From contig NZ_JAGJRS010000018.1 in NCBI RefSeq assembly GCF_017837635.1, positions 62,001 through 126,000 of the forward strand: DNA of 64,000 nucleotides, in the 5' to 3' direction. The notes under the pieces are model-generated. The model saw only the letters and a list, made by a program, of their open reading frames with translations, searched no databases and had not been told where the DNA came from. Below are positions 45,857 to 55,983 of the stretch, one piece after another; the first letter of the stretch is position 1; each line of letters begins with the position of its first letter. A program made the translations under genes and the position numbers. This stretch comes from Frateuria flava. GTDB taxonomy: Bacteria; Pseudomonadota; Gammaproteobacteria; Xanthomonadales; Rhodanobacteraceae.

Positions 45857-46675
45857 TCAGCGATCGATACGCACCACCAGCGCCTGAATCCGTCCGGTGA
45901 CCGGCCCGGCGCCGAACCTCGCGGTCATGGCGGCAGTCGCCGCTTCGGTCGCCTCGCCGAGCCGTGCGGGATCGCGGGCGACGATCTCGTTCCTCAAAGG
46001 CGTGCCCTGGCAATAAGCGATGGCCGCCATGGCGGATGTGATGGCCTGGCTCCGGGCAGCGACCGTTTCGATGAGCGGCTCGCCGGCAAAGCCCGCCTGC
46101 GCCAGGTCGCGCGCGATCGCGGATGCCGGGACATAGCCGTGCGGCAGGCGCTCCAGAAACCGCGGCGGGTCGTCCGGAAAGAGGCCGGCAACGGCCTGCT
46201 GGATGACCCACGCGAAATCGTTCGTCTGGATGCCGTCCCACACGTTGAACCACAGCGTGCCGCCGGGGCGCAGCACCCGCCGGGCCTCGGCGAAGGCGTG
46301 AGCCCGATCCGGAAAGAACATCGCGCCGAACTGACAGGCCACGGCATCGAAGGAAGCGTCGTCGAACGGCAGCGCCATCGCGTCCGCCTGACGCCAACGC
46401 ACGGGCCGCGACGTGCCCTGTTTCCGCGCCACGGCCAGCATCGCCTCGTTGAGGTCGGTCGCGACCAGTTGTACGTCCGGTGCCAGGCGCGAGGCCAGTT
46501 CGCGCGTCACCACGCCGGTACCGGCCGCCAACTCCAGCACGCTTGCCACCGGCAACCGCGCAAGCCGGCTGGCGAGGTCCACGGCGTAGGGCGTGAAGAT
46601 CATCGGCACCAGGAGGTCCTGGTAAAGCGTGGCAATGTCTTCGCCGAATCGCCTGTCGTTTTCGCGCGTCTGCAT
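45857..46675 (-). CDS. Class I SAM-dependent methyltransferase (UbiE/COQ5-like)
   Basis: A 272-residue soluble methyltransferase. Motif I is VLELAAGTGVVTREL, followed by VATDLNEAML, RWRQADAMALPFDDASFDAV, then ARRVLRPGGTLWFNVW. The DLNEAML and ADAMALPFDDASFD pattern is that of the Methyltransf_11/UbiE group, acting on small molecules or quinone precursors. ATG 46675 has AGGAG 8 bases upstream. No pathway neighbours; substrate unknown. Confidence 0.85.
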   Translation of the reverse strand: MQTRENDRRFGEDIATLYQDLLVPMIFTPYAVDLASRLARLPVASVLELAAGTGVVTRELASRLAPDVQLVATDLNEAMLAVARKQGTSRPVRWRQADAMALPFDDASFDAVACQFGAMFFPDRAHAFAEARRVLRPGGTLWFNVWDGIQTNDFAWVIQQAVAGLFPDDPPRFLERLPHGYVPASAIARDLAQAGFAGEPLIETVAARSQAITSAMAAIAYCQGTPLRNEIVARDPARLGEATEAATAAMTARFGAGPVTGRIQALVVRIDR

Positions 46676-46816
46676 GGCGTGCACTCCTGCGGTCCGCCGC
46701 ATGCGCCGAGCCTACGCCGTTCCGGGCCAGCCCAGCGCAGGCGGATATCGTGTCCGCCCGCGGCGGGCGACAATGGCAGCAGCACCCAAGCTTGCGCGGA
46801 CGCGACGGAGAGAGGA

Positions 46817-47092
46817 ATGACCAAAAGGATTCGCGCTATGCGCTCGGCACGTCATGCGCTGGAACTCGTAATCAGCCGCCTGGCCGCCAACCCGGCCTAC
46901 GGGGTTTACCTGCATGCGCACCGGCAACTCGGGCAGGTGCTGGAGGAACTGGGCCGGTCCAACCTCCCCGCTCCCAGGGAGCGGAGTTGGCTCGATATCG
47001 GGCTCATGGCGGCCAGGGAGCTGGAGGCTGACGACCCCGAGTTGGCCGATGCCCTGATGACTGCCGATTACGACTTCAAGCACGCCAGCTGA
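46817..47092 (+). CDS. Tsi6-like immunity protein (orphan)
   Basis: A 91-residue all-helical protein. ARHALELVISRLAANPAYGV, HAHRQLGQVLEEL and the end ARELEADDPELADALMTADY follow, helix by helix, Tsi6, the immunity protein that guards Pseudomonas against the type VI NAD(P)ase Tse6. GGAG lies 6 bases before ATG 46817. No Tse6-like toxin, PAAR or VgrG gene is nearby, so it may be an orphan that protects against rivals. It is divergent from the methyltransferase gene. Confidence 0.75.
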   Translation: MTKRIRAMRSARHALELVISRLAANPAYGVYLHAHRQLGQVLEELGRSNLPAPRERSWLDIGLMAARELEADDPELADALMTADYDFKHAS

Positions 47093-47426
47093 AAGTGGCG
47101 GGGGCGACCTGGAAGCATCCCGCGAGCCCGGCCCCTCACCCCAACCCTCTCCCCGGAGGGGAGAGGGAGCCAAGTGCGGCGCGCGCGGGGCCGGCAGACC
47201 GGCCGGGAGCCTCCTGTTGCACCTGATTCCAGAGACCGCCCCGAGCGACGGCAGGCGATCGGAAGCCCGCCGCAGGCGAGCCAAGTCGGAAGAGTCTCGC
47301 AACAGCGACAACCAAGGTCGCAGGGGCGTCGCGCAGCAGCCGAGGGAGCCCCGCCAGCGATGGGCCAATCAGCCAGACGCCATGCGCGCGGCCCGCCGTC
47401 CGGCGGGCCGCAACCGAAAACGCCCG
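47093..47426. other. Non-coding interval with a family B repeat
   Basis: 334 bases between convergent genes. It contains the repeat listed at 47130-47170 and a stem GCGGCCCGCCG/GCGGGCCGC near 47391-47412 that may terminate the minus-strand gene. Nothing resembling a gene. Confidence 0.5.
47130..47170. repeat. CCCTCTCCCC-type repeat, family B, copy 3
   Basis: CCCTCACCCC-like start, then CCCTCTCCCC and GGGGAGAGGG arms. It is the inverted-orientation counterpart of the copies at 19968-20007 and 31817-31855. Confidence 0.6.
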
Positions 47427-47981
47427 TTAGGACTCATCCGCCACCTCCGGCGCCGCGAACCCCTTGCTGTAGTAGCCGGAAGAGTCGAAGCAGCACACGC
47501 GCCGCTTGCCTGATGCAAGCATGCCGCAGGCGTCGGCGACGCGCTTGGCACGGGTAGCGGACTGCTTGGCCGACGTCAGCCAGTGGATCCAGTCCACGCG
47601 CGCCAGGGTGGTGGTGCCCTCCCAGGTCGCCAACGCCTCGGGCGCCCCCTCCAGCGCCTGGCGCAAGTCCGGCGGAAGCTTCGGCTCGGGCTCCCGGGCC
47701 ACCGGTGCGATCTCCACCACGACCAGGTCACCGGCGGTTGCGCCGGCGGCTTTGCACAGCGCCGCATCCACCTTGAACCAGTGGCTCAACCGGCCATCGG
47801 GTTCCAGCGTGGCATGCAGGGGCTGGCCGTTGATCGTGCCTTCCGCGGTCGTTCGTCCCCGTCGCGGAAATTGCGCGCTGGCCTCCTCGGGGAGAACCAC
47901 GAACGCCCAGGATGCGTTGCGCGGTTGCGCCGGGCGCAACAGCCTTGCCTCGAATCGGGACACGCTTTTCTTCTTGGCCAT
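47427..47981 (-). CDS. YdeI/OmpD-associated (DUF1905 + OmdA) protein
   Basis: A 184-residue protein. The N-domain (about 5-95, FEARLLRPAQPRNASWAFVVLPEE...VKVDAALC-like) is the DUF1905 double-psi barrel. The C-domain (about 110-184, PPDLRQALEGAPEALATWEG...IHWLTSAKQSATRAKRVADAC) is the OmdA/bacteriocin-protection helix bundle. The family is linked to tolerance of polymyxin and bacteriocins by YdeI studies, but mechanism is unknown. ATG 47981 has AAGGAA 7 bases upstream. Confidence 0.85.
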   Translation of the reverse strand: MAKKKSVSRFEARLLRPAQPRNASWAFVVLPEEASAQFPRRGRTTAEGTINGQPLHATLEPDGRLSHWFKVDAALCKAAGATAGDLVVVEIAPVAREPEPKLPPDLRQALEGAPEALATWEGTTTLARVDWIHWLTSAKQSATRAKRVADACGMLASGKRRVCCFDSSGYYSKGFAAPEVADES

Positions 47982-48098
47982 GGCGAGGTTCCTTGGGGGA
48001 GGTCCGAGGGTACCGTCCCGGCTACCCGGACAACCAGCCGTCATGCGCACCGTTGCGGCGGGGGCGGCCACCACGGCGGGCCAGCCTGCCGCCTTCGA

Positions 48099-48656
48099 CT
48101 ACCCGCGCCAGTTGGCGTGCGTGCGCCAGAATTCCACGCTGCGAAAGTAGGCCTCGCGATCCAGCGGCACGCCGGAACCACCCTCTTCCACGCCCAGCGC
48201 GTTGCGCATCATCGTGATCGGCGCCATGGGCGTTTCCTCCGGCTCCGCGGTGTACATGCACCCCACCACGCCCCAGTCGGCGTCGATGATCGAACCCTCT
48301 TTCGCCAGTTGCTCGCGGCTGTAGAGGATCGGAATCAGATAGCCCGCGACCGGCGGTTCCAGCTCCTCGAACCAGCGCACCAGCACCGGAAGTTCGTCGC
48401 GGGTACGCGCTTCGTAGTCCGAGCGCAGCAGGTGCCGGTTGGCCTCGGTGACCGGCACGGCCAGGCATCGCGTGGAGGTCCAGTTGCGATGCACGTGCAG
48501 CTTGCAGAACGGCGCGTAGCCGTCGAGCACGTTCAGCGGCGTGACCGTGTTGAGATGGTGCTCGAAGGCCTCGGGCGTGCAGTCCTGGATCGTGTTGCGT
48601 CGGGGCTCGCGCGGGAACAGCCGTGGGCGGGCGAAATCGGTGAGGACGATGGACAT
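48099..48656 (-). CDS. DUF3228-family protein
   Basis: A 185-residue cytoplasmic protein that appears to belong to DUF3228: SIVLTDFARPRLFPRE, NTIQDCTPEAFEHHLNT, VTEANRHLLRSDYEARTRDELPV, then EEPETPMAP and MRNALGVEEGGSGVPLDREAYFRSVEFWRTHANW. Function is unknown for the family. No membrane segment or catalytic motif visible. ATG 48656 is the likely start. Confidence 0.7.
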   Translation of the reverse strand: MSIVLTDFARPRLFPREPRRNTIQDCTPEAFEHHLNTVTPLNVLDGYAPFCKLHVHRNWTSTRCLAVPVTEANRHLLRSDYEARTRDELPVLVRWFEELEPPVAGYLIPILYSREQLAKEGSIIDADWGVVGCMYTAEPEETPMAPITMMRNALGVEEGGSGVPLDREAYFRSVEFWRTHANWRG

Positions 48657-48722
48657 GCGGCACAGCCAGGACGTGGAAACGACCGATTATGGCCCCGGCG
48701 AGCACCCGAGTGGCGGCCGGCA

Positions 48723-51620
48723 TTACGCCGCCTGATCGAGCATCGCCCTCACCTTGCGCGCCAGCCCGTCGAGGGTGAACGGCTTGCCGAGCAGTTCGAC
48801 GTCCGGGTCGAGCACGCCCTGGTGCACGACCGCGTCGCGCGTGTACCCGGTGGTGAACAGGATCGGCAGGTCCGGCCGGCGATGGTGCACTTCGTCGGCG
48901 AGTTTGCGGCCGTTGATCTCGGGCATGACGATATCGGTGAACACCAGGGCGACGTCCGGATGCCGGTCAAGCAGGCGCAATGCGGCTGGCGCACCGTCGG
49001 CCTGAAGCACCCGGTAGCCGAGCTCTTCCAGCGCATCGACGCTGAACTGGCGCACCGCCGGTTCGTCCTCCACCACCAGGATCAGCTCCTGCAGTCCGCC
49101 CGGCGCGGTGCCGGCACTGCCCTCGTCGACCCGCCCAGCGGCGGGTTCATCGCACAGGCGCGGCAGGTAGATCCGCACCGTGGTGCCCTGCCCGGGCTCC
49201 GAGTACAGCTTTACGTAGCCGCCCGACTGCCGCACGAAACCGTACACCTGGCTCAGGCCCAGACCGGTGCCCTTACCGACCTCCTTGGTGGTGAAGAATG
49301 GATCGAAGGCGCGCGCGAGCACGTCCGCGGGCATGCCGCTGCCGTTGTCGGTGACGGCGATCAGCACGTAGTCGCCCGCGCGAATGCCATTGGCCGCTGC
49401 ATTGCGCCTGTCCAGTTGCACGTTGCCTGTCTCGATGGTGAGGCAGCCGCCCTCAGGCATGGCATCACGTGCGTTGACGGCAAGGTTGAGCAGCACGTTT
49501 TCCAGCTGGTTGGCATCCACGCGAGTGCGCCACAGGCCATCGGCCAGTGCGGTGTGCAGGCGGATGGCCGCGCCGATCGAGTGGCGCAGCAGCTCGGACA
49601 TCTCGCCGACGAGGCGGTTGAGGTCGGTCGGCTGGGGATTGAGCGCCTGCTGCCGGGAGAAGGCCAGCAAGCGCCTGGTCAGCAAGGCGGCGCGTTCGGA
49701 CGCGTCGGTCGCGCTTTCGATCTGGCGGAGCACGCGGGGGTTGTCGCCCACGCGCCGCTTGAGCAGGTCCAGTGAACCCATCACTACCGCCAGCATGTTG
49801 TTGAAGTCGTGCGCGATGCCGCCGGTGAGCTGCCCCACCGCCTCCATCTTCTGGCTCTGGCGCAGGGCTTCCTCGGCTGCCGCGAGGGCCTGCTCCTGTT
49901 CCTTCTGCTGCGTCACGTCGCGTCCGCTGGCGTAGAGCACGCCCTGGTCGGCGGACTTGACCCACGACAGCCAGCGGTAACTGCCGTCCTTGTGCAGGCA
50001 GCGGACCTCTTCGGGCGGAAACCTGCCGGCCGCGGCCATCGACATCGCTTCCAGATGGGCGGCCACGTCATCCGGGTGCACGAAGGCCTCGGCGCTGCGC
50101 CCGATCAATTCATCCGGCCGGTAGCCGAGGATGTCGGACGCCTCGTTGGCGGCAAGAATGATGCCGGTGGCGTCCATCACCAGTTGCAGGTCGCGCGACA
50201 TGGCCCACGCGCGGTCGCGCTCGCGGGTGCGCTCCTCGACCCGGGCCTCGAGCGTTTCGTTCAGTTCGCGCAGGCGTTCCTGCGCCACGCGGCGCTCCTC
50301 CACCTCGCGCTGGGCGGTCGCCAGCAATCGCGCGTTGTCGATGGCGATGGCGGCATGCGCGGCCACGCCGGCCATCAGGCGCTCATGGCCGGCCGTGAAG
50401 TGCGCCGGCTCCGGATGGCCAAACACCAGGATCCCGAACGACTCGCCCGAGCGTGAGGTCACCGGCACGGTGAGCACGCTGCATATCGGCGCATGCTCCG
50501 CCGTGGCCGGGTGCGGCACGCGGGGGGCGACGGAGATGTCGTTGGACCTGAACGGCCGGTTGCGCTCGATCACCGGGCCGAACAGCTCCCGTACGCTTGC
50601 CGGCGGCATGACGGCACCGGCCCCGGCCAGCGCACAGAGCTTCACGCCGCCGGCCGCCGCGTCCAGCGTCTCGGAAAAGAACGCGCCAATACGTGCGTGC
50701 AGCAGCTCCACGCCGGCATCCGTGGCCAGTTGCGCGACCTGGGAGAGGTCCAGTTCGGCCGCCATGTTGGCGGCCGTGCGATTGAGGATTTCGAGCGTTT
50801 CGGTGTGCCGGCGCAGCGTGCGCTCGGCACGCTTGCGCTCGGTGATGTCGACCATGGCGCCGATCATGCGCACCGCGCGGCCTTCGGCATCGCGCGCCAC
50901 GGTGCCGCGGTCGCACACCTTTGCGTAGGTACCGTCGACGCGGCGGAAGCGGTACTCGTCGGTCCAGTGGGTGCCGCCATGGCGCGCCACGTGCTGCAAG
51001 CCCGCGTCGATGCGTTCGCGATCGGCGGGGTGGATCTGGGCGATGAACCAGTCGTAGGTGGCCTCCCTCACCCGATGGCCGTAAGCGACACACAACTGCT
51101 CGTTCCAGAGCGTGCGATCGGTCTGCAGGTCCCAGTCCCAGATCGCATCCTGGGTCGCCTCGATGGCAAGCCGGTAGCGTTGCTCCGCGTCGGCCAGCGC
51201 ACGCTCGGCCTGTACCCGCGTGGTGTCGTCGTGGAACGTGAGCACTGCACCGGTCATCGCGCCATGGGCATCGAAGAGCGGCTGCGCCGCGCCCGCGGCG
51301 ATGCGCACGGTGCCGTCGTCGCGCCGGATGCTCCAGCGCGCTTCGGCCAGCGTTTCGCCGCGCACGGCGCGCGCCAGCGGCAACTCCCGCGTCGGGTAGG
51401 GCTGGCCGTCCTCAGTCAGCACGTGGAAGACGCGGCTGTAGTCGGCCGGCATCACGCCCCGTTGCGATACGCCCAGAAAAGCCCCGGCCGCTTCGTTGAT
51501 GAAGGTGATCCTCCCCTCGCGGTCGGCCAGCACCACGCCTTCGCGCAACTGGCCGAGGACCGTGGCCTGTTCGGCGGGCAACAGGCCACGCAGGGATGGC
51601 GTGGGGTTTCGCATGCGCAT
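48723..51620 (-). CDS. PAS-GAF hybrid histidine kinase
   Basis: A 965-residue cytoplasmic sensor kinase without transmembrane helices. Domains in order: PAS (about 15-130), PAS with PAC (about 140-270), GAF (about 290-430), coiled coil, PAS (about 460-580), HisKA with H604 in [11 protein letters not shown], HATPase_c ([18 protein letters not shown]) and a C-terminal receiver with phospho-acceptor D896 in FTDIVMP. The HDFNN histidine box marks HPK4-like kinases. ATG 51620 follows GAGGG; earlier in-frame starts would add a low-complexity leader. No cognate regulator adjacent. Confidence 0.88.
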   Translation of the reverse strand: MRMRNPTPSLRGLLPAEQATVLGQLREGVVLADREGRITFINEAAGAFLGVSQRGVMPADYSRVFHVLTEDGQPYPTRELPLARAVRGETLAEARWSIRRDDGTVRIAAGAAQPLFDAHGAMTGAVLTFHDDTTRVQAERALADAEQRYRLAIEATQDAIWDWDLQTDRTLWNEQLCVAYGHRVREATYDWFIAQIHPADRERIDAGLQHVARHGGTHWTDEYRFRRVDGTYAKVCDRGTVARDAEGRAVRMIGAMVDITERKRAERTLRRHTETLEILNRTAANMAAELDLSQVAQLATDAGVELLHARIGAFFSETLDAAAGGVKLCALAGAGAVMPPASVRELFGPVIERNRPFRSNDISVAPRVPHPATAEHAPICSVLTVPVTSRSGESFGILVFGHPEPAHFTAGHERLMAGVAAHAAIAIDNARLLATAQREVEERRVAQERLRELNETLEARVEERTRERDRAWAMSRDLQLVMDATGIILAANEASDILGYRPDELIGRSAEAFVHPDDVAAHLEAMSMAAAGRFPPEEVRCLHKDGSYRWLSWVKSADQGVLYASGRDVTQQKEQEQALAAAEEALRQSQKMEAVGQLTGGIAHDFNNMLAVVMGSLDLLKRRVGDNPRVLRQIESATDASERAALLTRRLLAFSRQQALNPQPTDLNRLVGEMSELLRHSIGAAIRLHTALADGLWRTRVDANQLENVLLNLAVNARDAMPEGGCLTIETGNVQLDRRNAAANGIRAGDYVLIAVTDNGSGMPADVLARAFDPFFTTKEVGKGTGLGLSQVYGFVRQSGGYVKLYSEPGQGTTVRIYLPRLCDEPAAGRVDEGSAGTAPGGLQELILVVEDEPAVRQFSVDALEELGYRVLQADGAPAALRLLDRHPDVALVFTDIVMPEINGRKLADEVHHRRPDLPILFTTGYTRDAVVHQGVLDPDVELLGKPFTLDGLARKVRAMLDQAA

Positions 51621-51780
51621 GGCACCCTCGGGTACCGCCGGTAATGCGCGCGGGGGTTCAGCCCGCATCGGCGCGGATGTTGCATCCCTTACGCCGGTTG
51701 GCGTGACGGAGGCAGGAAGGGAATGTCGCCGCCCAGACCATGCATCCGCCACGCTCGCCCGTGGCGCGCTCGCCGCCGCT

Positions 51781-52419
51781 TCAGCGCCGGGCGGCCGCCG
51801 CCTGCGCGGCATAGGCGCGCTGGTAGGCCGGTCGCGCTTCGCCGCGTGCGACGTAGGCGGCCAGGCTGGGGAATTCGTCGAGCAGGCCCGAGGGCCTCAG
51901 CCGCAGCAGGACCGACACCATCATCAGGTCACCCGCGCTGAACGCGCCGTCCAGCCAGTCGGCGTCGCCCAGGCGGGCGGAAAGCTGGCGCAGGCGGGTG
52001 CGAATGCGATCGGCGATCAGCGGCAGGCGTGCCTGCGTCCAGGGCTTGTCGCCCTCGATGAACTTGGCGACGACCAGTTCCAGGATCGGCGGCTCCACGG
52101 TGCTGAGCGCCGCGAACATCCAGCCGATCGCCCGCGCGCGGGCATCGACCCCTGCAGGCAACAGGCCCTCATGCTGTCCGGCGATGTGCAGGACGATCGC
52201 TCCGCTTTCGAACAGCGCAAGCCCGCTTTCCTCGTAGGTGGGAATCTGGCCGAAGGGATGGACGGCCATATGCGCCGGCTCCTTCATCGCCTGGAAGGAA
52301 ACCGGGCGCACCTCGTAGGGCTGGCCCACTTCTTCCAGCGCCCAGCGAACGCGCGTATCGCGCGCCAGTCCCTTGCCGCCATCGGGCGAGCGTTCGAAAG
52401 CGGTAATGGTGATGCTCAT
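51781..52419 (-). CDS. Glutathione S-transferase
   Basis: A 212-residue GST. The N-domain has the start ITAFERSPDGGKGLARDTRVRWALEEVGQPYE, cis-proline HPFGQIPTYEE and LFESGAIVLHIAG (glutathione-binding SGAI). The C-domain includes FSAGDLMMVSVLL. GGAG precedes the ATG by 8 bases. Likely detoxification; substrate unknown. It is divergent from mtfA. Confidence 0.9.
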   Translation of the reverse strand: MSITITAFERSPDGGKGLARDTRVRWALEEVGQPYEVRPVSFQAMKEPAHMAVHPFGQIPTYEESGLALFESGAIVLHIAGQHEGLLPAGVDARARAIGWMFAALSTVEPPILELVVAKFIEGDKPWTQARLPLIADRIRTRLRQLSARLGDADWLDGAFSAGDLMMVSVLLRLRPSGLLDEFPSLAAYVARGEARPAYQRAYAAQAAAARR

Positions 52420-52589
52420 CTAGGAAACTCCTCATGGCCAAAGTGGCAGGTGGACCGGCGCGTGCGGCGACGGTTTCATCTGCACGACGATCCAGACCGG
52501 TCCAGATCGACGGTCCGATACGGCGCCTTCTTGAGAAAGAGCACATCGCCCCGATCCATGGAGCGCAACGACTTCCTCCCGCAGGGGCC

Positions 52590-53345
52590 ATGCTCGACAC
52601 GATCAGGACCTGGCGCGCGCGACGCATCGTCGCCCGGCGCCCCATTGCCGAACCGCTCTGGCAGGATGCACTGCGCCGCTGCGCGCCGGCCCGTCGGCTG
52701 GGCGCTTCCGACCAGGCCGCGCTGCGCGTGCTGGCCACGCTGTTCCTCGAGCGCAAGTCGCTGGAGCCGGTCCAGGGGCTGGAACTGGACGACGCCGATC
52801 GGGTGCTGCTCGCCGCCCATGCCTGCATGCCTATCCTGAAACTGGGACTGGACTGGTACGACGGCTGGCACAGCGTCATCGTCTACCCGGATGCCTTCAT
52901 TCCCCGCCGCACCCACACCGACGAGGCCGGCGTGGTGCATGAAACCCGCAGCATCATGGCCGGCGAGGCATGGGGTCGCGGGCCGGTGATCCTGTCATGG
53001 GCGGACGTGCTCGAAGCCGGAAATACGCCGGGCCACAACGTGGTCATCCACGAGATGGCGCACAAGCTCGACATGCTCAACGGCGAGGCCAACGGTTTCC
53101 CGCCGCTGCACCGGCGCATGGATCGCCGCGCGTGGACGCGGGTCTTCTCCGACGCGTTCAAGCGCCTGCGCGGGGCCGATCGCCATGGACTTCCCGTGCC
53201 GATCGACCCCTACGGCCTGGAAAACGAAGCGGAGTTCTTCGCGGTGGTGAGCGAGGCCTTCTTCGAGACGCCGGCCGCGCTGCGCCAGGAGCTGCCGGAG
53301 GTCTACCGGCAACTGGAACTGTTCTACCGGCAGCATCCGTACTGA
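52590..53345 (+). CDS. mtfA: Zinc peptidase MtfA (M90 family)
   Basis: MtfA is a cytosolic zinc-dependent peptidase, in E. coli a regulator of the glucose transporter through Mlc binding. The 251-residue protein shows HEMAHKLDM (zinc motif HEMAH 154-158) and the downstream glutamate region AEFFAVVSEAFFETP; the 250-residue length matches the family (265 in E. coli). ATG 52590 is the start at which family similarity begins. Ribosome site weak (AGGGG at short distance). Confidence 0.9.
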   Translation: MLDTIRTWRARRIVARRPIAEPLWQDALRRCAPARRLGASDQAALRVLATLFLERKSLEPVQGLELDDADRVLLAAHACMPILKLGLDWYDGWHSVIVYPDAFIPRRTHTDEAGVVHETRSIMAGEAWGRGPVILSWADVLEAGNTPGHNVVIHEMAHKLDMLNGEANGFPPLHRRMDRRAWTRVFSDAFKRLRGADRHGLPVPIDPYGLENEAEFFAVVSEAFFETPAALRQELPEVYRQLELFYRQHPY

Positions 53346-53405
53346 GCGGCCGGCTGCGCGAGCGACGCTGCTATCCTGAGTGGCTTTCGTGTCTTACTCA
53401 GGCCC

Positions 53406-54785
53406 ATGCGCCAGTCCTATCTGACCGAACCCCTGGTGATGCTGGCGACGGTGCTTCAATGGCTGGCGCTGGCCACCCTGGCCGGCGCGCTGGTCGGCAC
53501 CGGCTGCAGCGCATTCCTGCGCATCCTGTTCGCCACCTCCGACCATATCTACGCCGCGCCGTTGTGGGTGCAGATGGCGGTACTGCCCATCGGTGGCCTG
53601 GCCAATGGCCTGTTGCTGCAGTACGGCAAGCGTCTGAACCGGACGGGCCTGAAGGACTCGGTGATCATCGCCGTCAACGACCAGCACGGCGCGCTGCCGT
53701 GGAAGACGTTGTGGGTCAAGCCGGTCGCCACGCTGATCACGCTCGGCTGCGGCGGCTCGGCCGGCAAGGAAGGGCCTTGCTCGCACCTGGGCGGGAGCAT
53801 CGCCTCGGGCCTGGGCGAGCTGCTCGGGCTCAATTCCGAGCTGCGCCGGCGCATGGTCGCCTGCGGCGTCAGCGCCGGCTTCGCCGCCGTGTTCGGCACG
53901 CCGATCGCCGGCGCCCTCTACGGCGTGGAAATGCTGGCGATCGGCCGCATCCGCCACAACTTCCTGTTTCCGGCGATCGTCGCCAGCGTGACCTCCTATG
54001 AAGTCAGCCGCTTCTGGGGCGTGCCCTACCCGCGCATCGACGTTTCCTTCGTGGGCGACTTCACCGAGCTGCTGTTCCTCAAGACGGTGGCGATCGGCAT
54101 CCTGTGTGGCGCGGTAGCCTGGGTGTTCATCGAACTGCTGCACGGGTCGCGCCGGCTGTTCACCCGGCTGCGCGATCGGCTGCATATCCCCGAGCCGCTC
54201 ATGCCGGCCATCGGCGGCGTCGTGCTGGCCGGCCTGATCCTGGTGATCCCCTACGACTACATGGGCCTGAGCCTGCCGCTGATGGACCGCGCGCTGCAGG
54301 GCGAGCCGATGCCCTACCTCGGCTTTCTGTGGAAAGCACTGCTGGTCGCGGTGACGCTGGGCTCGGGCTTCTACGGCGGCCTGATCACCGAACAGTTCGT
54401 GATGGGCGCGGTGGTTGGCGGTGCCTTCGCCCACCTGCTCGCCCTGCAGCCGGCGCTTGGCGCGGCGGTAGGCCTGGTGGCGGTGGTGGCGGCCGCCTCC
54501 AACACGCCGATCGCTGCGATCCTGATGGGCGTCGAACTGCTCGGCGGCGACAGTACGCTCTACGTGGCCGGCGCCTGCATCGCGGCCTACCTGATCGTCG
54601 GCCACCGCAGCGTGTATCCCGAACAGCAGATCGCCGCCACCAAGAGCTCCTGGATGACCGCCCGCGCCGATGTACTGGTGAGCGAGGAAAAAGTGCGGCT
54701 CTCGCGCGAAGTGGTGCGCTGGTGGCACGACCGCCGCCCCGGCGCGCCACCCGTGCCGCCCGACCCGCCGGACGACAAGCTCTAG
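53406..54785 (+). CDS. ClC-family anion transporter, divergent
   Basis: A 459-residue membrane protein with about 11 hydrophobic helices. The ClC signature GSAGKEGPCSHLGG (gating glutamate E122 in GKEGP) is present. The usual GSGIP selectivity motif before it and the GxFxP motif after it are missing or altered (GSGFYGGLITEQF occurs near 320). The protein is thus a divergent ClC whose ion preference, fluoride or chloride or other, cannot be read off. Short intergenic distances suggest it may be co-transcribed with neighbours mtfA and pyrC. The C-terminus is cytoplasmic and proline-rich. Confidence 0.82.
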   Translation: MRQSYLTEPLVMLATVLQWLALATLAGALVGTGCSAFLRILFATSDHIYAAPLWVQMAVLPIGGLANGLLLQYGKRLNRTGLKDSVIIAVNDQHGALPWKTLWVKPVATLITLGCGGSAGKEGPCSHLGGSIASGLGELLGLNSELRRRMVACGVSAGFAAVFGTPIAGALYGVEMLAIGRIRHNFLFPAIVASVTSYEVSRFWGVPYPRIDVSFVGDFTELLFLKTVAIGILCGAVAWVFIELLHGSRRLFTRLRDRLHIPEPLMPAIGGVVLAGLILVIPYDYMGLSLPLMDRALQGEPMPYLGFLWKALLVAVTLGSGFYGGLITEQFVMGAVVGGAFAHLLALQPALGAAVGLVAVVAAASNTPIAAILMGVELLGGDSTLYVAGACIAAYLIVGHRSVYPEQQIAATKSSWMTARADVLVSEEKVRLSREVVRWWHDRRPGAPPVPPDPPDDKL

Positions 54786-54825
54786 AGACGGCCCGACCAG
54801 GGTGGCAACCGGCTAGACTCTAGCG

Positions 54826-55866
54826 ATGAGCACGCCCCACCTCACCCTGACCCGTCCCGACGACTGGCACCTGCATCTGCGCGACGACGCCATGCTGGCT
54901 GCCGTGTTGCCGCATACCGCACGCTGCTTTGCGCGCGCCATCGTCATGCCGAACCTGAAGCCGCCGGTGACCACCGTGGCGCAGGCCCAGGCCTACCGCG
55001 AACGCATCCTGGCCGCGCTGCCGGCCGGCATGGCGTTCGAACCGCTGATGACGCTCTATCTCACCGAGGCGACCACGCCGGAGGACATCGCCGAGGCGAG
55101 CGCCAGCGGTTTCGTCCACGCGGTCAAGTATTACCCGGCCGGCGCGACCACCAACGCCGCCAGCGGCGTCACCGACCTGCGCCGCTGCTACCCGGTGTTC
55201 GAGGCGATGCAGAAGCACAAGCTGCCGCTGCTGATGCACGGCGAAGTCACCGATCCGGCGGTCGACGTGTTCGACCGCGAGCCGGTGTTCGTGGAGCGCC
55301 ACCTCACCACGCTGCGGCGCGATTTCCCGGCGCTGCGCATGGTGCTCGAACACATCACCACCCGCGAGGCGGCGCAGTTCGTGCGCGAGGCCCCCGCGCA
55401 CGTCGGCGCCACCATCACGCCGCAGCACCTGCTGATGAACCGCAACGCGATCTTCGCCGGCGGCCTGCGCCCGCACAGCTACTGCCTGCCCGTGCTCAAG
55501 CGCGAAAGCCATCGCCAGGCGCTGGTCGCGGTGGCCACCAGCGGCGATCCGAGTTTCTTCCTGGGCACCGACAGCGCGCCGCACCCGCGCCACGCCAAGG
55601 AGAGCAGTTGCGGCTGCGCCGGCATCTACTCCGCGCACGCCGCCATCGAGCTGTACGCCGAAGCCTTCGAGGAGGCCGGTGCGCTGGACAGGCTGGAAGC
55701 CTTCGCCAGCTTCCACGGCCCGGACTTCTACGGCCTGCCGCGCAATACCTCCACCATCACGCTGCACAAGGCGCCGTGGGTGGTGCCGGAAGAGATGGAT
55801 TTCGGCGGCACGCCGGGCGTGCCCATGCGCGCAGGCGAGACGATCGGCTGGCGCTTGCAGGCCTAG
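54826..55866 (+). CDS. pyrC: Dihydroorotase PyrC
   Basis: PyrC closes carbamoyl-aspartate to dihydroorotate in pyrimidine synthesis. The 346-residue length equals the class II family size. Metal ligands H15 and H17 lie in WHLHLRDD, the carboxylated lysine is K101 ([11 protein letters not shown]), and the catalytic aspartate is in [11 protein letters not shown] 54826 starts in the position expected from the family. It follows the ClC gene by 40 bp. Confidence 0.95.
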   Translation: MSTPHLTLTRPDDWHLHLRDDAMLAAVLPHTARCFARAIVMPNLKPPVTTVAQAQAYRERILAALPAGMAFEPLMTLYLTEATTPEDIAEASASGFVHAVKYYPAGATTNAASGVTDLRRCYPVFEAMQKHKLPLLMHGEVTDPAVDVFDREPVFVERHLTTLRRDFPALRMVLEHITTREAAQFVREAPAHVGATITPQHLLMNRNAIFAGGLRPHSYCLPVLKRESHRQALVAVATSGDPSFFLGTDSAPHPRHAKESSCGCAGIYSAHAAIELYAEAFEEAGALDRLEAFASFHGPDFYGLPRNTSTITLHKAPWVVPEEMDFGGTPGVPMRAGETIGWRLQA

Positions 55867-55983
55867 GCTTTCCCGCAAGCCGCGTCCCGCCGCGCACGCG
55901 AGCGGGACGAACGCAGCGTCGCTGCATCCATTGCCTGACCGGCCGCGTAAACCCACGACTGTTGCATCTCGTGGAAAGCCGCC

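Noticed and set aside
46817-47092. Tsi6-like gene as part of a toxin-immunity pair
   Set aside because: No toxin-like gene with PAAR, RHS or ADP-ribosyltransferase motifs is adjacent.
47583-49775. Long plus-strand open frame (730 codons) over the histidine kinase gene and upstream genes
   Set aside because: It is antisense to several well-supported genes with recognisable domains; such frames are common in GC-rich DNA.
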